Shown: positions 41,260 to 49,385 of the stretch, in pieces | Numbering within the stretch: position 1 is the first letter of the stretch | Layout of the letters: each line of letters begins with the position of its first letter | Assembly: GCF_001687325.1 (NCBI RefSeq) | Contig: NZ_LZRD01000038.1 | Coordinates: 1 to 49,394 of the forward strand | Source of the DNA: Streptomyces sp. PTY087I2 | GTDB taxonomy: Bacteria; Actinomycetota; Actinomycetes; Streptomycetales; Streptomycetaceae | Direction of reading: 5' to 3' | Length of the DNA stretch: 49,394 nucleotides | Made by a program: the position numbers and the translations under genes | Notes under the pieces: model-generated | What the model was told of the DNA's origin: nothing | Seen by the model: the letters and a program-made list of their open reading frames with translations, nothing else | Databases searched by the model: none

Positions 41260-42635
41260 CGTCCCGTAGTTCCGCGACGACGGCCCGCACCTCCTCGGAG
41301 GGGCGGGCCGTCGCCCGTACCCAAACGCTTCTCAAGGGCAGCAACGGCATCGGAACGGTCCGCCGGACCGTGCTCCCCGGCGGTCTGCGGATCGTCACCG
41401 AGACCCTGCCCTCCGTCCGGTCCGCCACCTTCGGCATCTGGGCGAACGTCGGCTCCCGCGACGAGACGCCCACCCTGAACGGCGCGACCCACTACCTCGA
41501 ACACCTCCTCTTCAAGGGCACCGGCAAGCGCAGCGCCCTCGACATCTCCTCCGCGATCGACGCGGTCGGCGGCGAGATGAACGCCTTCACGGCGAAGGAG
41601 TACACCTGCTACTACGCACGGGTCCTCGACACCGACCTGCCGCTGGCCATCGACGTCGTCTGCGACATGCTGACCGGCTCGCTGATCGCCCCCGAGGACG
41701 TCGACGCCGAGCGCGGCGTCATCCTCGAAGAGATCGCGATGACCGAGGACGACCCGGGCGACTGCGTGCACGACCTGTTCGCGCACACCATGCTCGGCGA
41801 CACCCCGCTCGGCCGCCCCGTCCTCGGCACCGTCGACACGATCAACGCCCTGAACCGGGGCCAGATCGCCCGCTTCTACAAGAAGCACTACGACCCCACG
41901 CACCTGGTCGTCGCAGCCGCGGGCAACGTCGACCACGCCACGGTCGTGACCCAGGTCCGCCGCGCCTTCGAGAGGGCCGGCGCCCTCTCCCGTACGGACG
42001 CGGTGCCCATGGCGCCCCGCCAGGGCTCCCGCACCCTGCGCGCCGCAGGCAAGGTCGAGCTGCTCAACCGCAAGACCGAACAGGCCCACGTGGTCCTCGG
42101 CATGCCCGGCCTCGCCCGCACCGACGACCGCCGCTGGGCCCTCGGGGTCCTCAACACGGCCCTCGGCGGCGGAATGAGCTCGCGCCTCTTCCAGGAGGTA
42201 CGAGAAAAGCGCGGCCTGGCCTACAGCGTGTACTCGTACACCTCGGGCTTCGCCGACTGCGGCCTCTTCGGCGTCTACGCGGGCTGCCGGCCCAGCCAGG
42301 TCCACGACGTCCTGAAGATCTGCCGCGACGAACTGGACCGGGTCGCCACCCACGGCCTGGACGACGACGAGATCACCCGCGCCATCGGCCAGCTCTCCGG
42401 CTCCACCGTCCTCGGCCTGGAGGACACCGGCGCGCTGATGAACCGTATCGGCAAGAGCGAGCTGTGCTGGGGCGAGCAGATGTCGGTCGACGACATGCTG
42501 GCCCGTATCGCGGAGGTCACCCCCGACGACGTACGGGAGGTGGCGGGCGAACTCCTCACCCACCGCCCCTCGCTCTCGGTCATCGGCCCGCTCAAGGACA
42601 AGCAGGCGGACCGCCTCCACGAAGCGGTCTCCTAA
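41256..42635 (+). CDS. M16 family zinc metallopeptidase
   Basis: A 459-residue M16B (processing-peptidase-like) protease. The inverted zinc motif HxxEH is at His79-His83 (THYLEHLLFKGTG), with the distal ligand Glu near 159 (ERGVILEEI). The second half has the FYKKHYDPTHLVVAAAGNV and LNTALGGGMSSRLFQEVREKRGLAYS segments. The substrate is unknown. GTG 41256 overlaps the pnp stop (GTGA), indicating translational coupling, an order conserved in actinomycetes. dapB starts 31 nt downstream. Confidence 0.95.
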   Translation: MTSRSSATTARTSSEGRAVARTQTLLKGSNGIGTVRRTVLPGGLRIVTETLPSVRSATFGIWANVGSRDETPTLNGATHYLEHLLFKGTGKRSALDISSAIDAVGGEMNAFTAKEYTCYYARVLDTDLPLAIDVVCDMLTGSLIAPEDVDAERGVILEEIAMTEDDPGDCVHDLFAHTMLGDTPLGRPVLGTVDTINALNRGQIARFYKKHYDPTHLVVAAAGNVDHATVVTQVRRAFERAGALSRTDAVPMAPRQGSRTLRAAGKVELLNRKTEQAHVVLGMPGLARTDDRRWALGVLNTALGGGMSSRLFQEVREKRGLAYSVYSYTSGFADCGLFGVYAGCRPSQVHDVLKICRDELDRVATHGLDDDEITRAIGQLSGSTVLGLEDTGALMNRIGKSELCWGEQMSVDDMLARIAEVTPDDVREVAGELLTHRPSLSVIGPLKDKQADRLHEAVS

Positions 42636-42666
42636 CCCCCAAGCGCTCGCACCCTAAGGAATCACC

Positions 42667-43419
42667 ATGAGCAAGCTGCGCGTAGCCGTTCTCGGTGCTC
42701 AGGGCCGTATCGGCTCCGAGGCCGTACGAGCCGTCGAGGCCGCCGACGACCTGGAGCTGGTGGCGGCCCTGGGCCGCGGCGACAAGCTGGAGACCCTCGC
42801 CGACGCGGGCGCCCAGGCCGTCGTCGAGCTGACCACCCCCGCATCGGTGATGGGCAACCTCGACTTCTGCGTCCGGCACGGCATCCATGCCGTCGTCGGC
42901 ACCACCGGCTGGACCGACGAACGGCTCGCGCAGCTGACCACCTGGCTGGACAACTCCCCGGAGACCGGTGTCCTCATCGCCCCGAACTTCTCTATCGGCG
43001 CGGTCCTGACCATGAAGTTCGCGGAGCAGGCCGCCCGCTACTTCGAATCCGTCGAGGTCGTCGAACTCCACCACCCCAACAAGGTCGACGCCCCTTCCGG
43101 CACCGCGACCCGCACCGCCCAGCTCATCGCGGCGGCCCGCGCGAAGGCCGGCAGCGCCCCCCAGCCCGACGCCACGACCACCGCCCTGGACGGCGCGCGC
43201 GGCGCGGACGTCGACGGCGTCCCGGTCCACGCGATCCGGCTCCGCGGCCTGCTGGCCCACCAGGAAGTGCTGCTCGGCGGCGAGGGCGAGACCCTCACCA
43301 TCCGCCACGACTCCCTCCACCACAGCAGCTTCATGCCGGGCATCCTGCTCGGCGTCCGCCGCGTGGTGACCACTCCCGGCCTCACGTTCGGCCTGGAACA
43401 CTTCCTCGACCTGAACTGA
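42667..43419 (+). CDS. dapB: 4-hydroxy-tetrahydrodipicolinate reductase
   Basis: DapB (250 residues) reduces the DapA product with NAD(P)H in lysine/diaminopimelate synthesis. The Rossmann motif VAVLGAQGRIGSEA (GAQGRIG, 10-16), GTTGWT (~78-83), and the catalytic ELHHPNKVDAPSGTA (His135, His136, Lys139) are intact. DSLHHSSFMPGILLGVRRV near the C terminus is the family signature. ATG follows a TAAGGAA ribosome-binding site. dapA lies 3 kb downstream in the same orientation. Confidence 0.97.
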   Translation: MSKLRVAVLGAQGRIGSEAVRAVEAADDLELVAALGRGDKLETLADAGAQAVVELTTPASVMGNLDFCVRHGIHAVVGTTGWTDERLAQLTTWLDNSPETGVLIAPNFSIGAVLTMKFAEQAARYFESVEVVELHHPNKVDAPSGTATRTAQLIAAARAKAGSAPQPDATTTALDGARGADVDGVPVHAIRLRGLLAHQEVLLGGEGETLTIRHDSLHHSSFMPGILLGVRRVVTTPGLTFGLEHFLDLN

Positions 43420-43427
43420 CGGCCCCC

Positions 43428-43991
43428 ATGCGCGCAAAGATCACCTACTTCATCACGGCCGCCGTCCTGGTCTTCTACTTCGTCCTGGTCGGCAGCCGGG
43501 GCCTGATGCTCATCCGGCACGGCACCCTGCTCACGGTCACGTTCGGCGTCGCCGTGCTGATCCTGCCGCTGATCGGCGTCTGGTTCCTGTGGAAGAACAC
43601 CCAGTTCGTCCGCCGCGCCAACGCCCTGGCCGCCGAGCTGGACGCGGAGGGCGGCCTCCCGGTCGACGACCTGGCCCGCACCCCGTCGGGCCGCATCGAC
43701 CGGGACGCCGCCGACGCGGTCTTCACCCAGCGCCGCGAGGAGACCGAGGACGCCCCGGACGACTGGCGCACCTGGTTCAGACTGGCGATCGCCTACCAGG
43801 ACGCAAGGGACACCCCAAGGGCCCGCAAGGCCATGCAGAGGGCCATCGCTTTGCACAAAACGCCCCCGAAGGCCGCACCTTCCACCCCGAGCGCCCCCTC
43901 GCCAGCGCCGGATGAGCCCGCACCTTCGCCCGCGCCTGGCGAGCCCGCATCCTCAAGCCCGGCCGCACCTTCCAGCCCGCCCGGCGCTTGA
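43428..43991 (+). CDS. Small membrane protein with TPR-like segment
   Basis: A 187-residue protein starting 8 nt after the dapB stop. It has two N-terminal membrane helices (~7-25 YFITAAVLVFYFVLVGS and ~35-56 LLTVTFGVAVLILPLIGVWFLW). A cytoplasmic charged region ends in a single TPR-like repeat (DDWRTWFRLAIAYQDARDTPRARKAMQRAIAL, ~110-142), followed by a Pro/Ala/Ser tail. It resembles conserved actinobacterial genes downstream of dapB, of unknown role. The last five codons and the stop are supplied by a unit of a repeat (see 43974-44052). Confidence 0.88.
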   Translation: MRAKITYFITAAVLVFYFVLVGSRGLMLIRHGTLLTVTFGVAVLILPLIGVWFLWKNTQFVRRANALAAELDAEGGLPVDDLARTPSGRIDRDAADAVFTQRREETEDAPDDWRTWFRLAIAYQDARDTPRARKAMQRAIALHKTPPKAAPSTPSAPSPAPDEPAPSPAPGEPASSSPAAPSSPPGA

Positions 43992-44052
43992 GGGCAAAAT
44001 CAAGCCCGTCCGGCGATTGAGGACATCTTTCAGCCCGTACGCAAGTGAGCCC
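43974..44052. repeat. AGCCCGTCCGGCGATTGAGGAC-type repeat, three units
   Basis: Unit 1 at 43974-43995 and unit 2 at 44003-44024 are near-identical 22-mers; a diverged third starts at 44032. Spacing is exactly 29 nt. This sequence type (GCCCGTCCGGCG-TTGAGGAC) recurs after genes in Streptomyces genomes. Unit 1 overlaps the end of the small membrane protein gene and contains its TGA stop. Confidence 0.75.
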
Positions 44053-44079
44053 GGCACCCACGATGGGCCCGGGCTCACT
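44044..44079. terminator. Bidirectional terminator
   Basis: An 11-bp perfect inverted repeat (44044-44054 and 44069-44079) with a 14-nt loop between two convergent genes. Confidence 0.75.
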
Positions 44080-44103
44080 CACGTACAGCCGACAAAAACC
44101 GGC

Positions 44104-44655
44104 TCACCCGAGCCGATACTCATCCGCCCAGGCCTCAACGGAATCCGTCGCCCGCTCGAACGCCTCCTCACGCCCGAGGAAATCCGCATTGTGGTCCGTG
44201 GCCAGCGGCGCCAACGTCTCACCGCTCCGCCGGACCACGACGAGCGCCTGGCCCTGGACCGTACGGGGAAAGCCCATCCACTTCACGGGCTGCTGGACCG
44301 TACGGACCGCCGACGTGTCGCTCCAGGCCACCGTGACGGTCCGGAAGAAGCCGACGCGCCGCACACCGTGGCGGCTGACCCACGCACCCGCCCGCAGCAG
44401 CCGCAGGGCGGCGGCGATCACGACACCGGCCAGCACCAGACACACCGTGGCACCCGAAGGCGCTCCGGCCACACCAATGATCATGGCCGCGAGCAGAACG
44501 AACGAGGCCAGCAACAACAGGGTGGCCGCCGCCGCGACCCGCCACGGACCGGGGCGGTAGGGCCGCCGCCAGCTGTCGTGGTCGTCGAACGGCAGGGCGA
44601 CGTCCTCCGCGCTCGCGTCGAATGCGCGGTCGGCCGTCAGAAAGGGCAGGGGCAC
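44104..44655 (-). CDS. Membrane protein with bacterial PH-like domain
   Basis: A 183-residue protein with two membrane helices (~38-58 AAAATLLLLASFVLLAAMIIG and ~65-85 SGATVCLVLAGVVIAAALRLL). A C-terminal domain with WVSRHGVRRVGFFRTVTVAWSDTSAVR and RTVQGQALVVVRRSGETLAP matches the pattern of the actinobacterial PH-like family (bPH_6, low molecular weight antigen 6 type). The function is unknown. It is convergent with the TPR-like gene. The start is the ATG beginning MPLPFLTADRAF. Confidence 0.88.
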   Translation of the reverse strand: MPLPFLTADRAFDASAEDVALPFDDHDSWRRPYRPGPWRVAAAATLLLLASFVLLAAMIIGVAGAPSGATVCLVLAGVVIAAALRLLRAGAWVSRHGVRRVGFFRTVTVAWSDTSAVRTVQQPVKWMGFPRTVQGQALVVVRRSGETLAPLATDHNADFLGREEAFERATDSVEAWADEYRLG

Positions 44656-44764
44656 GACTCATCCTCACTCACAAGCACGCTCGATTGCTGTGCCCGGTGA
44701 GGCTACCGAGGCAGCCCCCGGCCCGACCACCCCAGGGGGTCCGTACGAGTCGACGGCCTACGGC

Positions 44765-45004
44765 TCAGCGGCCCTGAGACGCGGTCGACTGCTTGCCGTG
44801 CTCCGCGGGCTGTCCGGAATCCAGCGCCGGGAGGCCCAGCAGCAGAGAGCCCACGAGACCGGCGACCACGGTCAGCCCGACGAGGGACCGCCCCAGCAGC
44901 TCGGGAACGGTGGCACGGGCGGCGGGAGGCGGAGTGACATTACTGCGGAACCGCTCGGACTCGGCGACGAACGAGAACGGGACGGCTTCACGCCGGCGGA
45001 ACAT
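44765..45004 (-). CDS. Small single-pass membrane protein
   Basis: A 79-residue protein: basic start MFRRREAVPFSF, polar segment, one membrane helix (~37-60: LLGRSLVGLTVVAGLVGSLLLGL), then a short polar tail. A good AAGGAG lies 10 nt before the ATG, which is what distinguishes it from the surrounding shadow frames. It is divergent from thyX (216-nt gap). I do not recognise a family. Confidence 0.72.
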   Translation of the reverse strand: MFRRREAVPFSFVAESERFRSNVTPPPAARATVPELLGRSLVGLTVVAGLVGSLLLGLPALDSGQPAEHGKQSTASQGR

Positions 45005-45220
45005 GAGGAAACTCTCCTTGATCTGCTTGACGGGTGCTGCTATTGAGTCAGACGTACGACAGCCCGAATCGGTGCCCGAATCGCCGTACTTGTTGGGGGA
45101 ACTCCACGAACGGCTGCCCGAGACCGCCGCGTACATGCACGGTCCCGCGGCCCGTAGAGTGGTCGCCGCCCGAGCCACGCCGCCGGGCCTCCCGCGCCGC
45201 CCCTGGAAGGACCCCCGTCG

Positions 45221-45958
45221 GTGACCGACACCCCCGAACCCGCAAAGCCCCACTTCCGCAGTGACGTCACCGTCGAGCTGGTGAAGAGCGACGCGCGCGA
45301 CGCGGACGTGCTGTTCGCCGCCCGGGTCTCCACCGCGGGCGAGCAGTCGCTCGAAGAGGTCACCAAGGACCCCGAGCGCTCCAAGGGACTCATCAACTAC
45401 CTCATGCGGGACCGGCACGGCAGCCCGTTCGAGCACAACTCGATGACGTTCTTCATCAGCGCCCCGATCTTCGTGTTCCGCGAGTTCATGCGGCACCGCG
45501 TCGGCTGGTCGTACAACGAGGAATCGGGCCGCTACCGGGAGCTGGAGCCGGTCTTCTACGTCCCCGGAACCTCCCGCAAGCTCGTCCAGCAGGGCCGCCC
45601 CGGCAAGTACGAGTTCGTCCAGGGCACCGAGGAGCAGTACGACGTCACGACCCGCGCCATGGAGGAGTCCTACCGGGCCTCCTACGAGGCGTACCAGGAG
45701 ATGCTGGCGAAGGGCGTGGCCCGCGAGGTCGCCCGCGCGGTCCTCCCCGTCGGCCTCTTCTCCTCGATGTACGCCACCTGCAACGCACGCTCCCTGATGC
45801 ATTTCCTCGGCCTGCGCACCCAGCACGAGCTGGCGAAGGTGCCGTCCTTCCCGCAGCGCGAGATCGAGATGGTCGGCGAACAGATGGAAACCCACTGGCA
45901 GCAGCTCATGCCGCTCACTCATGCCGCCTTCAACAAAAATGGACGGGTCGCCCCATAG
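45221..45958 (+). CDS. thyX: FAD-dependent thymidylate synthase
   Basis: ThyX (245 residues) makes dTMP from dUMP using methylene-tetrahydrofolate and FAD. The signature region is RHRVGWSYNEESGRY (Arg91-Tyr105), with Arg91-His92-Arg93 and then Ser97, Asn99, Ser102 and Arg104; the spacing after RHR is one residue longer than in the RHRxxSxNxxSxR form. The C-terminal LFSSMYATCNARSLMHFLGLR and Arg/Gln-rich IEMVGEQM segments also fit. GTG 45221 has GGAAGG 10 nt upstream. TAGAGT at 45155-45160 may be a -10 box. Confidence 0.97.
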   Translation: MTDTPEPAKPHFRSDVTVELVKSDARDADVLFAARVSTAGEQSLEEVTKDPERSKGLINYLMRDRHGSPFEHNSMTFFISAPIFVFREFMRHRVGWSYNEESGRYRELEPVFYVPGTSRKLVQQGRPGKYEFVQGTEEQYDVTTRAMEESYRASYEAYQEMLAKGVAREVARAVLPVGLFSSMYATCNARSLMHFLGLRTQHELAKVPSFPQREIEMVGEQMETHWQQLMPLTHAAFNKNGRVAP

Positions 45959-46011
45959 GCGGTGTCCGTATTGCGGCGTTTCGAGAAGTTCATCTAGGCT
46001 GATCAAACGGA

Positions 46012-46049
46012 CCCGGCACTGCTTGAACCCCCGAGCAGGCAGTGCCGGG
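46012..46049 (+). terminator. Terminator between thyX and dapA
   Basis: A perfect 11-bp stem (46012-46022 and 46039-46049) that extends inward by three pairs, with a 10-nt loop. A pyrimidine-rich tail (CTCCTCTTCCCC) follows. Confidence 0.85.
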
Positions 46050-46097
46050 CTCCTCTTCCCCGTCCCCCCGAGGGGACCCCGCGCGCTGAGCAGCGAG

Positions 46098-46103
46098 TAG
46101 CGT
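46098..46103 (+). promoter_or_regulatory. Possible -10 box for a leaderless dapA transcript
   Basis: TAGCGT (TANNNT) ends 7 nt before the dapA ATG, and no Shine-Dalgarno is present, the arrangement seen for leaderless Streptomyces mRNAs. No good -35 box is visible. Confidence 0.45.
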
Positions 46104-46110
46104 GTTACCC

Positions 46111-47010
46111 ATGGCTCCGATCTCCACTCCGCAGACCCCCTTCGGGCGGGTCCTCACCGCTATGGTCACGCCCTTCACGGCGGACGGCGCTCTCGACCTC
46201 GACGGCGCCCAGCGGCTCGCCGCCCACCTGGTGGACGCAGGCAATGACGGCCTGATCGTCAACGGCACCACCGGTGAGTCCCCGACCACCAGTGATTCGG
46301 AGAAGGACCAGCTCGTACGAGCGGTCCTCGAGGCCGTAGGAGACCGGGCCCACGTCGTCGCCGGCATCGGCACCAACGACACCCGGCACAGCGTCGAGCT
46401 CGCCCGGACGGCCGAGCGCACCGGCGCCCACGGCCTGCTCGCGGTGACGCCGTACTACAACAAGCCGCCGCAGGAGGGCCTCCTCCGCCACTTCACGGCC
46501 ATCGCCGACTCCACCGGCCTCCCCGTGATGCTGTACGACATCCCCGGCCGCAGCGGCGTGCCGATCGACACGGAGACCCTGGTCCGGCTCGCCGACCACC
46601 CGCGGATCGTCGCCAACAAGGACGCCAAGGGCGACCTGGGCCGCGCCAGCTGGGCCATCGCCGAATCCGGCCTCGCCTGGTACTCCGGCGACGACATGCT
46701 CAACCTGCCGCTCCTCTCGGTCGGCGCGGTCGGCTTCGTCTCCGTCGTCGGCCACATGGTCACCCCCGACCTGCGGGCCCTGATCGAGGCGCACCTGAGC
46801 GGCGACGTCCAGAAGGCCACCGAGATCCACCAGAAGCTGCTCCCGGTCTTCACCGGCATGTTCCGCACCCAGGGCGTCATCACGACGAAGGCCGCCCTGA
46901 CCCTCCAGGGCCTCCCGGCCGGACCGCTGCGCCTGCCGCTGGTGGAGCTCAGCGCCCAGGAGACGGCCCAGCTCAAGATCGATCTCGCCGCCGGCGGGGT
47001 AGAGCTCTGA
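46111..47010 (+). CDS. dapA: 4-hydroxy-tetrahydrodipicolinate synthase
   Basis: DapA (299 residues) condenses pyruvate with aspartate semialdehyde, the first committed step of lysine/diaminopimelate synthesis. Conserved features: VNGTTGESPT (~50-59), AVTPYYNKPPQEG (~111-123), YDIPGRSG with catalytic Tyr142, and the Schiff-base Lys170 in IVANKDAKGD. ATG 46111 is chosen; GTG 46102 would add Met-Leu-Pro, including a TTA codon, and lacks a ribosome-binding site. Confidence 0.97.
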   Translation: MAPISTPQTPFGRVLTAMVTPFTADGALDLDGAQRLAAHLVDAGNDGLIVNGTTGESPTTSDSEKDQLVRAVLEAVGDRAHVVAGIGTNDTRHSVELARTAERTGAHGLLAVTPYYNKPPQEGLLRHFTAIADSTGLPVMLYDIPGRSGVPIDTETLVRLADHPRIVANKDAKGDLGRASWAIAESGLAWYSGDDMLNLPLLSVGAVGFVSVVGHMVTPDLRALIEAHLSGDVQKATEIHQKLLPVFTGMFRTQGVITTKAALTLQGLPAGPLRLPLVELSAQETAQLKIDLAAGGVEL

Positions 47011-47016
47011 TCACGG

Positions 47017-47050
47017 ACTTCACAACTGAACAGACTTCACAACTGAACAG
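47017..47050 (+). repeat. Perfect 17-bp tandem duplication in the RNase J leader
   Basis: ACTTCACAACTGAACAG occurs at 47017-47033 and again, unchanged, at 47034-47050; a partial GAACAG follows. It lies between the dapA stop and the RNase J start. Confidence 0.9.
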
Positions 47051-47163
47051 CCGAACAGGCGAGGCGACTCGCCAGGGCACCACCCCAGACAACAGCAAGT
47101 GCACGAATGACATGCGCGCCACGTGCCTCAGCGGTACGTGGCGTGCGTGGTAAGGAGAGTCTT

Positions 47164-48849
47164 TTGAGTCATCCGCACCCTGAACTCGGTACCCCGCCGA
47201 AGCTCCCGAAGGGCGCCCTGCGGGTCACCCCGCTCGGCGGCCTGGGCGAGATCGGCCGCAACATGACGGTCTTCGAGTACGGCGGCCGCCTGCTCATCGT
47301 CGACTGCGGCGTTCTCTTCCCCGAGGAGGAGCAGCCGGGCATCGACCTGATCCTGCCGGACTTCACCACGATCCGGGACCGCCTGGACGACATCGAGGGC
47401 ATCGTCCTCACGCACGGCCACGAGGACCACATCGGTGGCGTCCCGTACCTGCTGCGCCTGAAGCCGGACATCCCCCTCATCGGCTCGAAGCTGACCCTCG
47501 CGCTCATCGAGGCGAAGCTCCAGGAGCACCGCATCCGCCCCTACACCCTTGAGGTGCAGGAAGGGCAGCGGGAGCGCATCGGCGTCTTCGACTGCGAGTT
47601 CATCGCGGTCAACCACTCGATCCCGGACGCGCTGGCCGTCGCCATCCGCACCCCCGCGGGCATGGCCGTGGCCACCGGTGACTTCAAGATGGACCAGCTT
47701 CCGCTGGACGGCCGTCTCACCGACCTGCACGCGTTCGCGCGCCTCAGCGAGGAGGGCATCGACCTTCTCCTCTCCGACTCCACGAACGCCGAGGTCCCCG
47801 GCTTCGTGCCGCCGGAGCGGGACATCTCCAACGTCCTGCGCACGGTGTTCGCCAACGCCCAGAAGCGCATCATCGTGGCGAGCTTCGCCAGCCATGTGCA
47901 CCGCATCCAGCAGATCCTGGACGCCGCCCACGAGTACGGCCGCCGGGTCGCCTTCGTCGGCCGCTCGATGGTCCGCAACATGGGCATCGCCCGTGACCTG
48001 GGCTATCTGAACGTCCCCGCCGGCCTGGTCGTCGACGTCAAGACCCTCGACGACCTCCCGGACGACGAGGTCGTGCTGGTCTGCACGGGTTCGCAGGGCG
48101 AGCCGATGGCGGCCCTCTCCCGGATGGCCAACCGCGACCACCAGATCCGGATCGTTCCCGGCGACACGGTGATCCTGGCGTCGTCCCTCATCCCCGGCAA
48201 CGAGAACGCGGTCTACCGCGTGATCAACGGCCTGACCCGCTGGGGCGCCAACGTCGTCCACAAGGGCAACGCCAAGGTCCACGTCTCGGGCCACGCCTCG
48301 GCCGGCGAGCTGCTGTACTTCTACAACATCTGCAAGCCGAAGAACCTGATGCCGGTCCACGGCGAATGGCGCCACCTGCGGGCCAACGCCGAACTGGGCG
48401 CCCTCACCGGGGTACCGAAGGACCACATCGTCATCGCCGAGGACGGCGTGGTCGTCGACCTCATCGACGGCAAGGCGAAGATCGTCGGCAAGGTCCAGGC
48501 CGGTTACGTCTACGTCGACGGCCTCTCCGTCGGCGACGTCACCGAAACCTCCCTCAAGGACCGCCGCATCCTCGGCGACGAGGGCATCATCTCGGTGTTC
48601 ATCGTGGTCGACAGCTCCTCGGGCAAGATCGTGGGCGGCCCCCACATCCAGGCCCGCGGCTCCGGCATCGACGACAACGCGTTCGCCGGCGTCACCCCGA
48701 AGATCCAGGAAGCCCTGGACAAGTCGGCGCAGGACGGCGTGATGGAGCCCCACCAGCTCCAGCAGATGGTCCGCCGGACGGTCGGCAAGTGGGTGTCCGA
48801 CACCTACCGCCGCCGCCCGATGATCCTTCCGGTCGTCGTCGAGGTCTGA
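47164..48849 (+). CDS. rnj: Ribonuclease J
   Basis: RNase J (561 residues), a metallo-beta-lactamase/beta-CASP endo- and 5' exonuclease that processes rRNA and mRNA. The zinc motif HGHEDH is at 84-89 (VLTHGHEDHIGG). Other ligand regions are VNHSIPDA, ATGDFKMDQ, SFASHVHRIQQ and HVSGHAS, and the C-terminal domain ends PMILPVVVEV. I chose TTG 47164: AAGGAG lies 6-7 nt upstream and the length then equals that of the Streptomyces protein I recall; the in-frame ATG at 47107 has no ribosome-binding site. A tandem repeat lies in the upstream leader, and an rRNA operon follows downstream. Confidence 0.96.
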   Translation: MSHPHPELGTPPKLPKGALRVTPLGGLGEIGRNMTVFEYGGRLLIVDCGVLFPEEEQPGIDLILPDFTTIRDRLDDIEGIVLTHGHEDHIGGVPYLLRLKPDIPLIGSKLTLALIEAKLQEHRIRPYTLEVQEGQRERIGVFDCEFIAVNHSIPDALAVAIRTPAGMAVATGDFKMDQLPLDGRLTDLHAFARLSEEGIDLLLSDSTNAEVPGFVPPERDISNVLRTVFANAQKRIIVASFASHVHRIQQILDAAHEYGRRVAFVGRSMVRNMGIARDLGYLNVPAGLVVDVKTLDDLPDDEVVLVCTGSQGEPMAALSRMANRDHQIRIVPGDTVILASSLIPGNENAVYRVINGLTRWGANVVHKGNAKVHVSGHASAGELLYFYNICKPKNLMPVHGEWRHLRANAELGALTGVPKDHIVIAEDGVVVDLIDGKAKIVGKVQAGYVYVDGLSVGDVTETSLKDRRILGDEGIISVFIVVDSSSGKIVGGPHIQARGSGIDDNAFAGVTPKIQEALDKSAQDGVMEPHQLQQMVRRTVGKWVSDTYRRRPMILPVVVEV

Positions 48850-48868
48850 CCCCTCACGACCGCCTGAC

Positions 48869-48911
48869 CTGGAGCGGGGCCCTCGATTTGCATCGGGGAG
48901 CCCCGCTCCAG
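48869..48911 (+). terminator. Terminator after RNase J gene
   Basis: A perfect 12-bp outer stem (48869-48880 and 48900-48911) continues through a one-base bulge into a second 7-bp stem (48881-48887 and 48892-48898), closing a 4-nt loop. Confidence 0.88.
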
Positions 48912-48982
48912 TACGTTTACGTCTCCGCCTGAACGGGAAGCACCGCGCGCACTCGTGCGTCCGGAACACCCCGCCGGGGGTG

Positions 48983-49114
48983 GGAATTCCGACTCAGAAT
49001 CTCTGATAAAGTCGGGTCCGCCGGAAAGGGAAAGCGCGAAAGCGGAGAACCTGGAAAGCGAAACTGCACGGCCCGCTTCGACCGGGAATCGGACAAGAAA
49101 GAGTCTGATAGAGT
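48983..49114 (+). promoter_or_regulatory. rRNA operon promoter region
   Basis: Two similar -10 elements occur in the context CTGATA(A/G)AGTCGG: TAAAGT at 49007-49012 and TAGAGT at 49109-49114. Each has a CCGAC or CGGAC-like element about 14 nt upstream; normal -35 boxes are not obvious. Streptomyces rRNA operons are known to have several tandem promoters, which fits. Confidence 0.65.
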
Positions 49115-49385
49115 CGGAAACGCAAGACAGCAGGACAAAGAAGTGAAACGAAGGGAAGCGCCCGGAGGGCCCCGGTGATACGGGACCGAAGGAAGCGTCC
49201 GTTCCTTGAGAACTCAACAGCGTGCCAAAAGTCAACGCCAGATATGTTGATACCCCGTCTCCGGCCGGTTTGGTCGGGACGTGGTTCCTTTTGAAATACA
49301 CAGCGAGGACGCTGTGAACAACGGGTCTTATTCCGGCCGGTTGTTCCGCTCTCGTGTGTGTGTGCACCCGATTACGGGTAAACAT
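49115..49385 (+). other. Pre-16S rRNA leader
   Basis: The sequence matches the conserved Streptomyces rrn leader as I recall it. It includes TTGAGAACTCAACAGCGTGC (49206-49225, with a TTGAG-AA-CTCAA palindrome), GATATGTTGATACCCCGTC, the hairpin CACAGCG-agga-CGCTGTG (49299-49316) and ACCCG-atta-CGGGT (49366-49379) just before the 16S sequence. These elements carry antitermination and RNase III processing signals in this genus. No protein gene is seen in 48912-49385. Confidence 0.85.

Noticed and set aside
44690..45046. 118-residue plus-strand open frame near thyX
   Set aside because: No family or good ribosome-binding site, and it overlaps the 79-aa membrane protein whose ribosome-binding site and hydrophobic helix are convincing.
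47128..48969. 613-residue open frame antisense to RNase J
   Set aside because: Same GC-bias effect; no ribosome-binding site and no domains.
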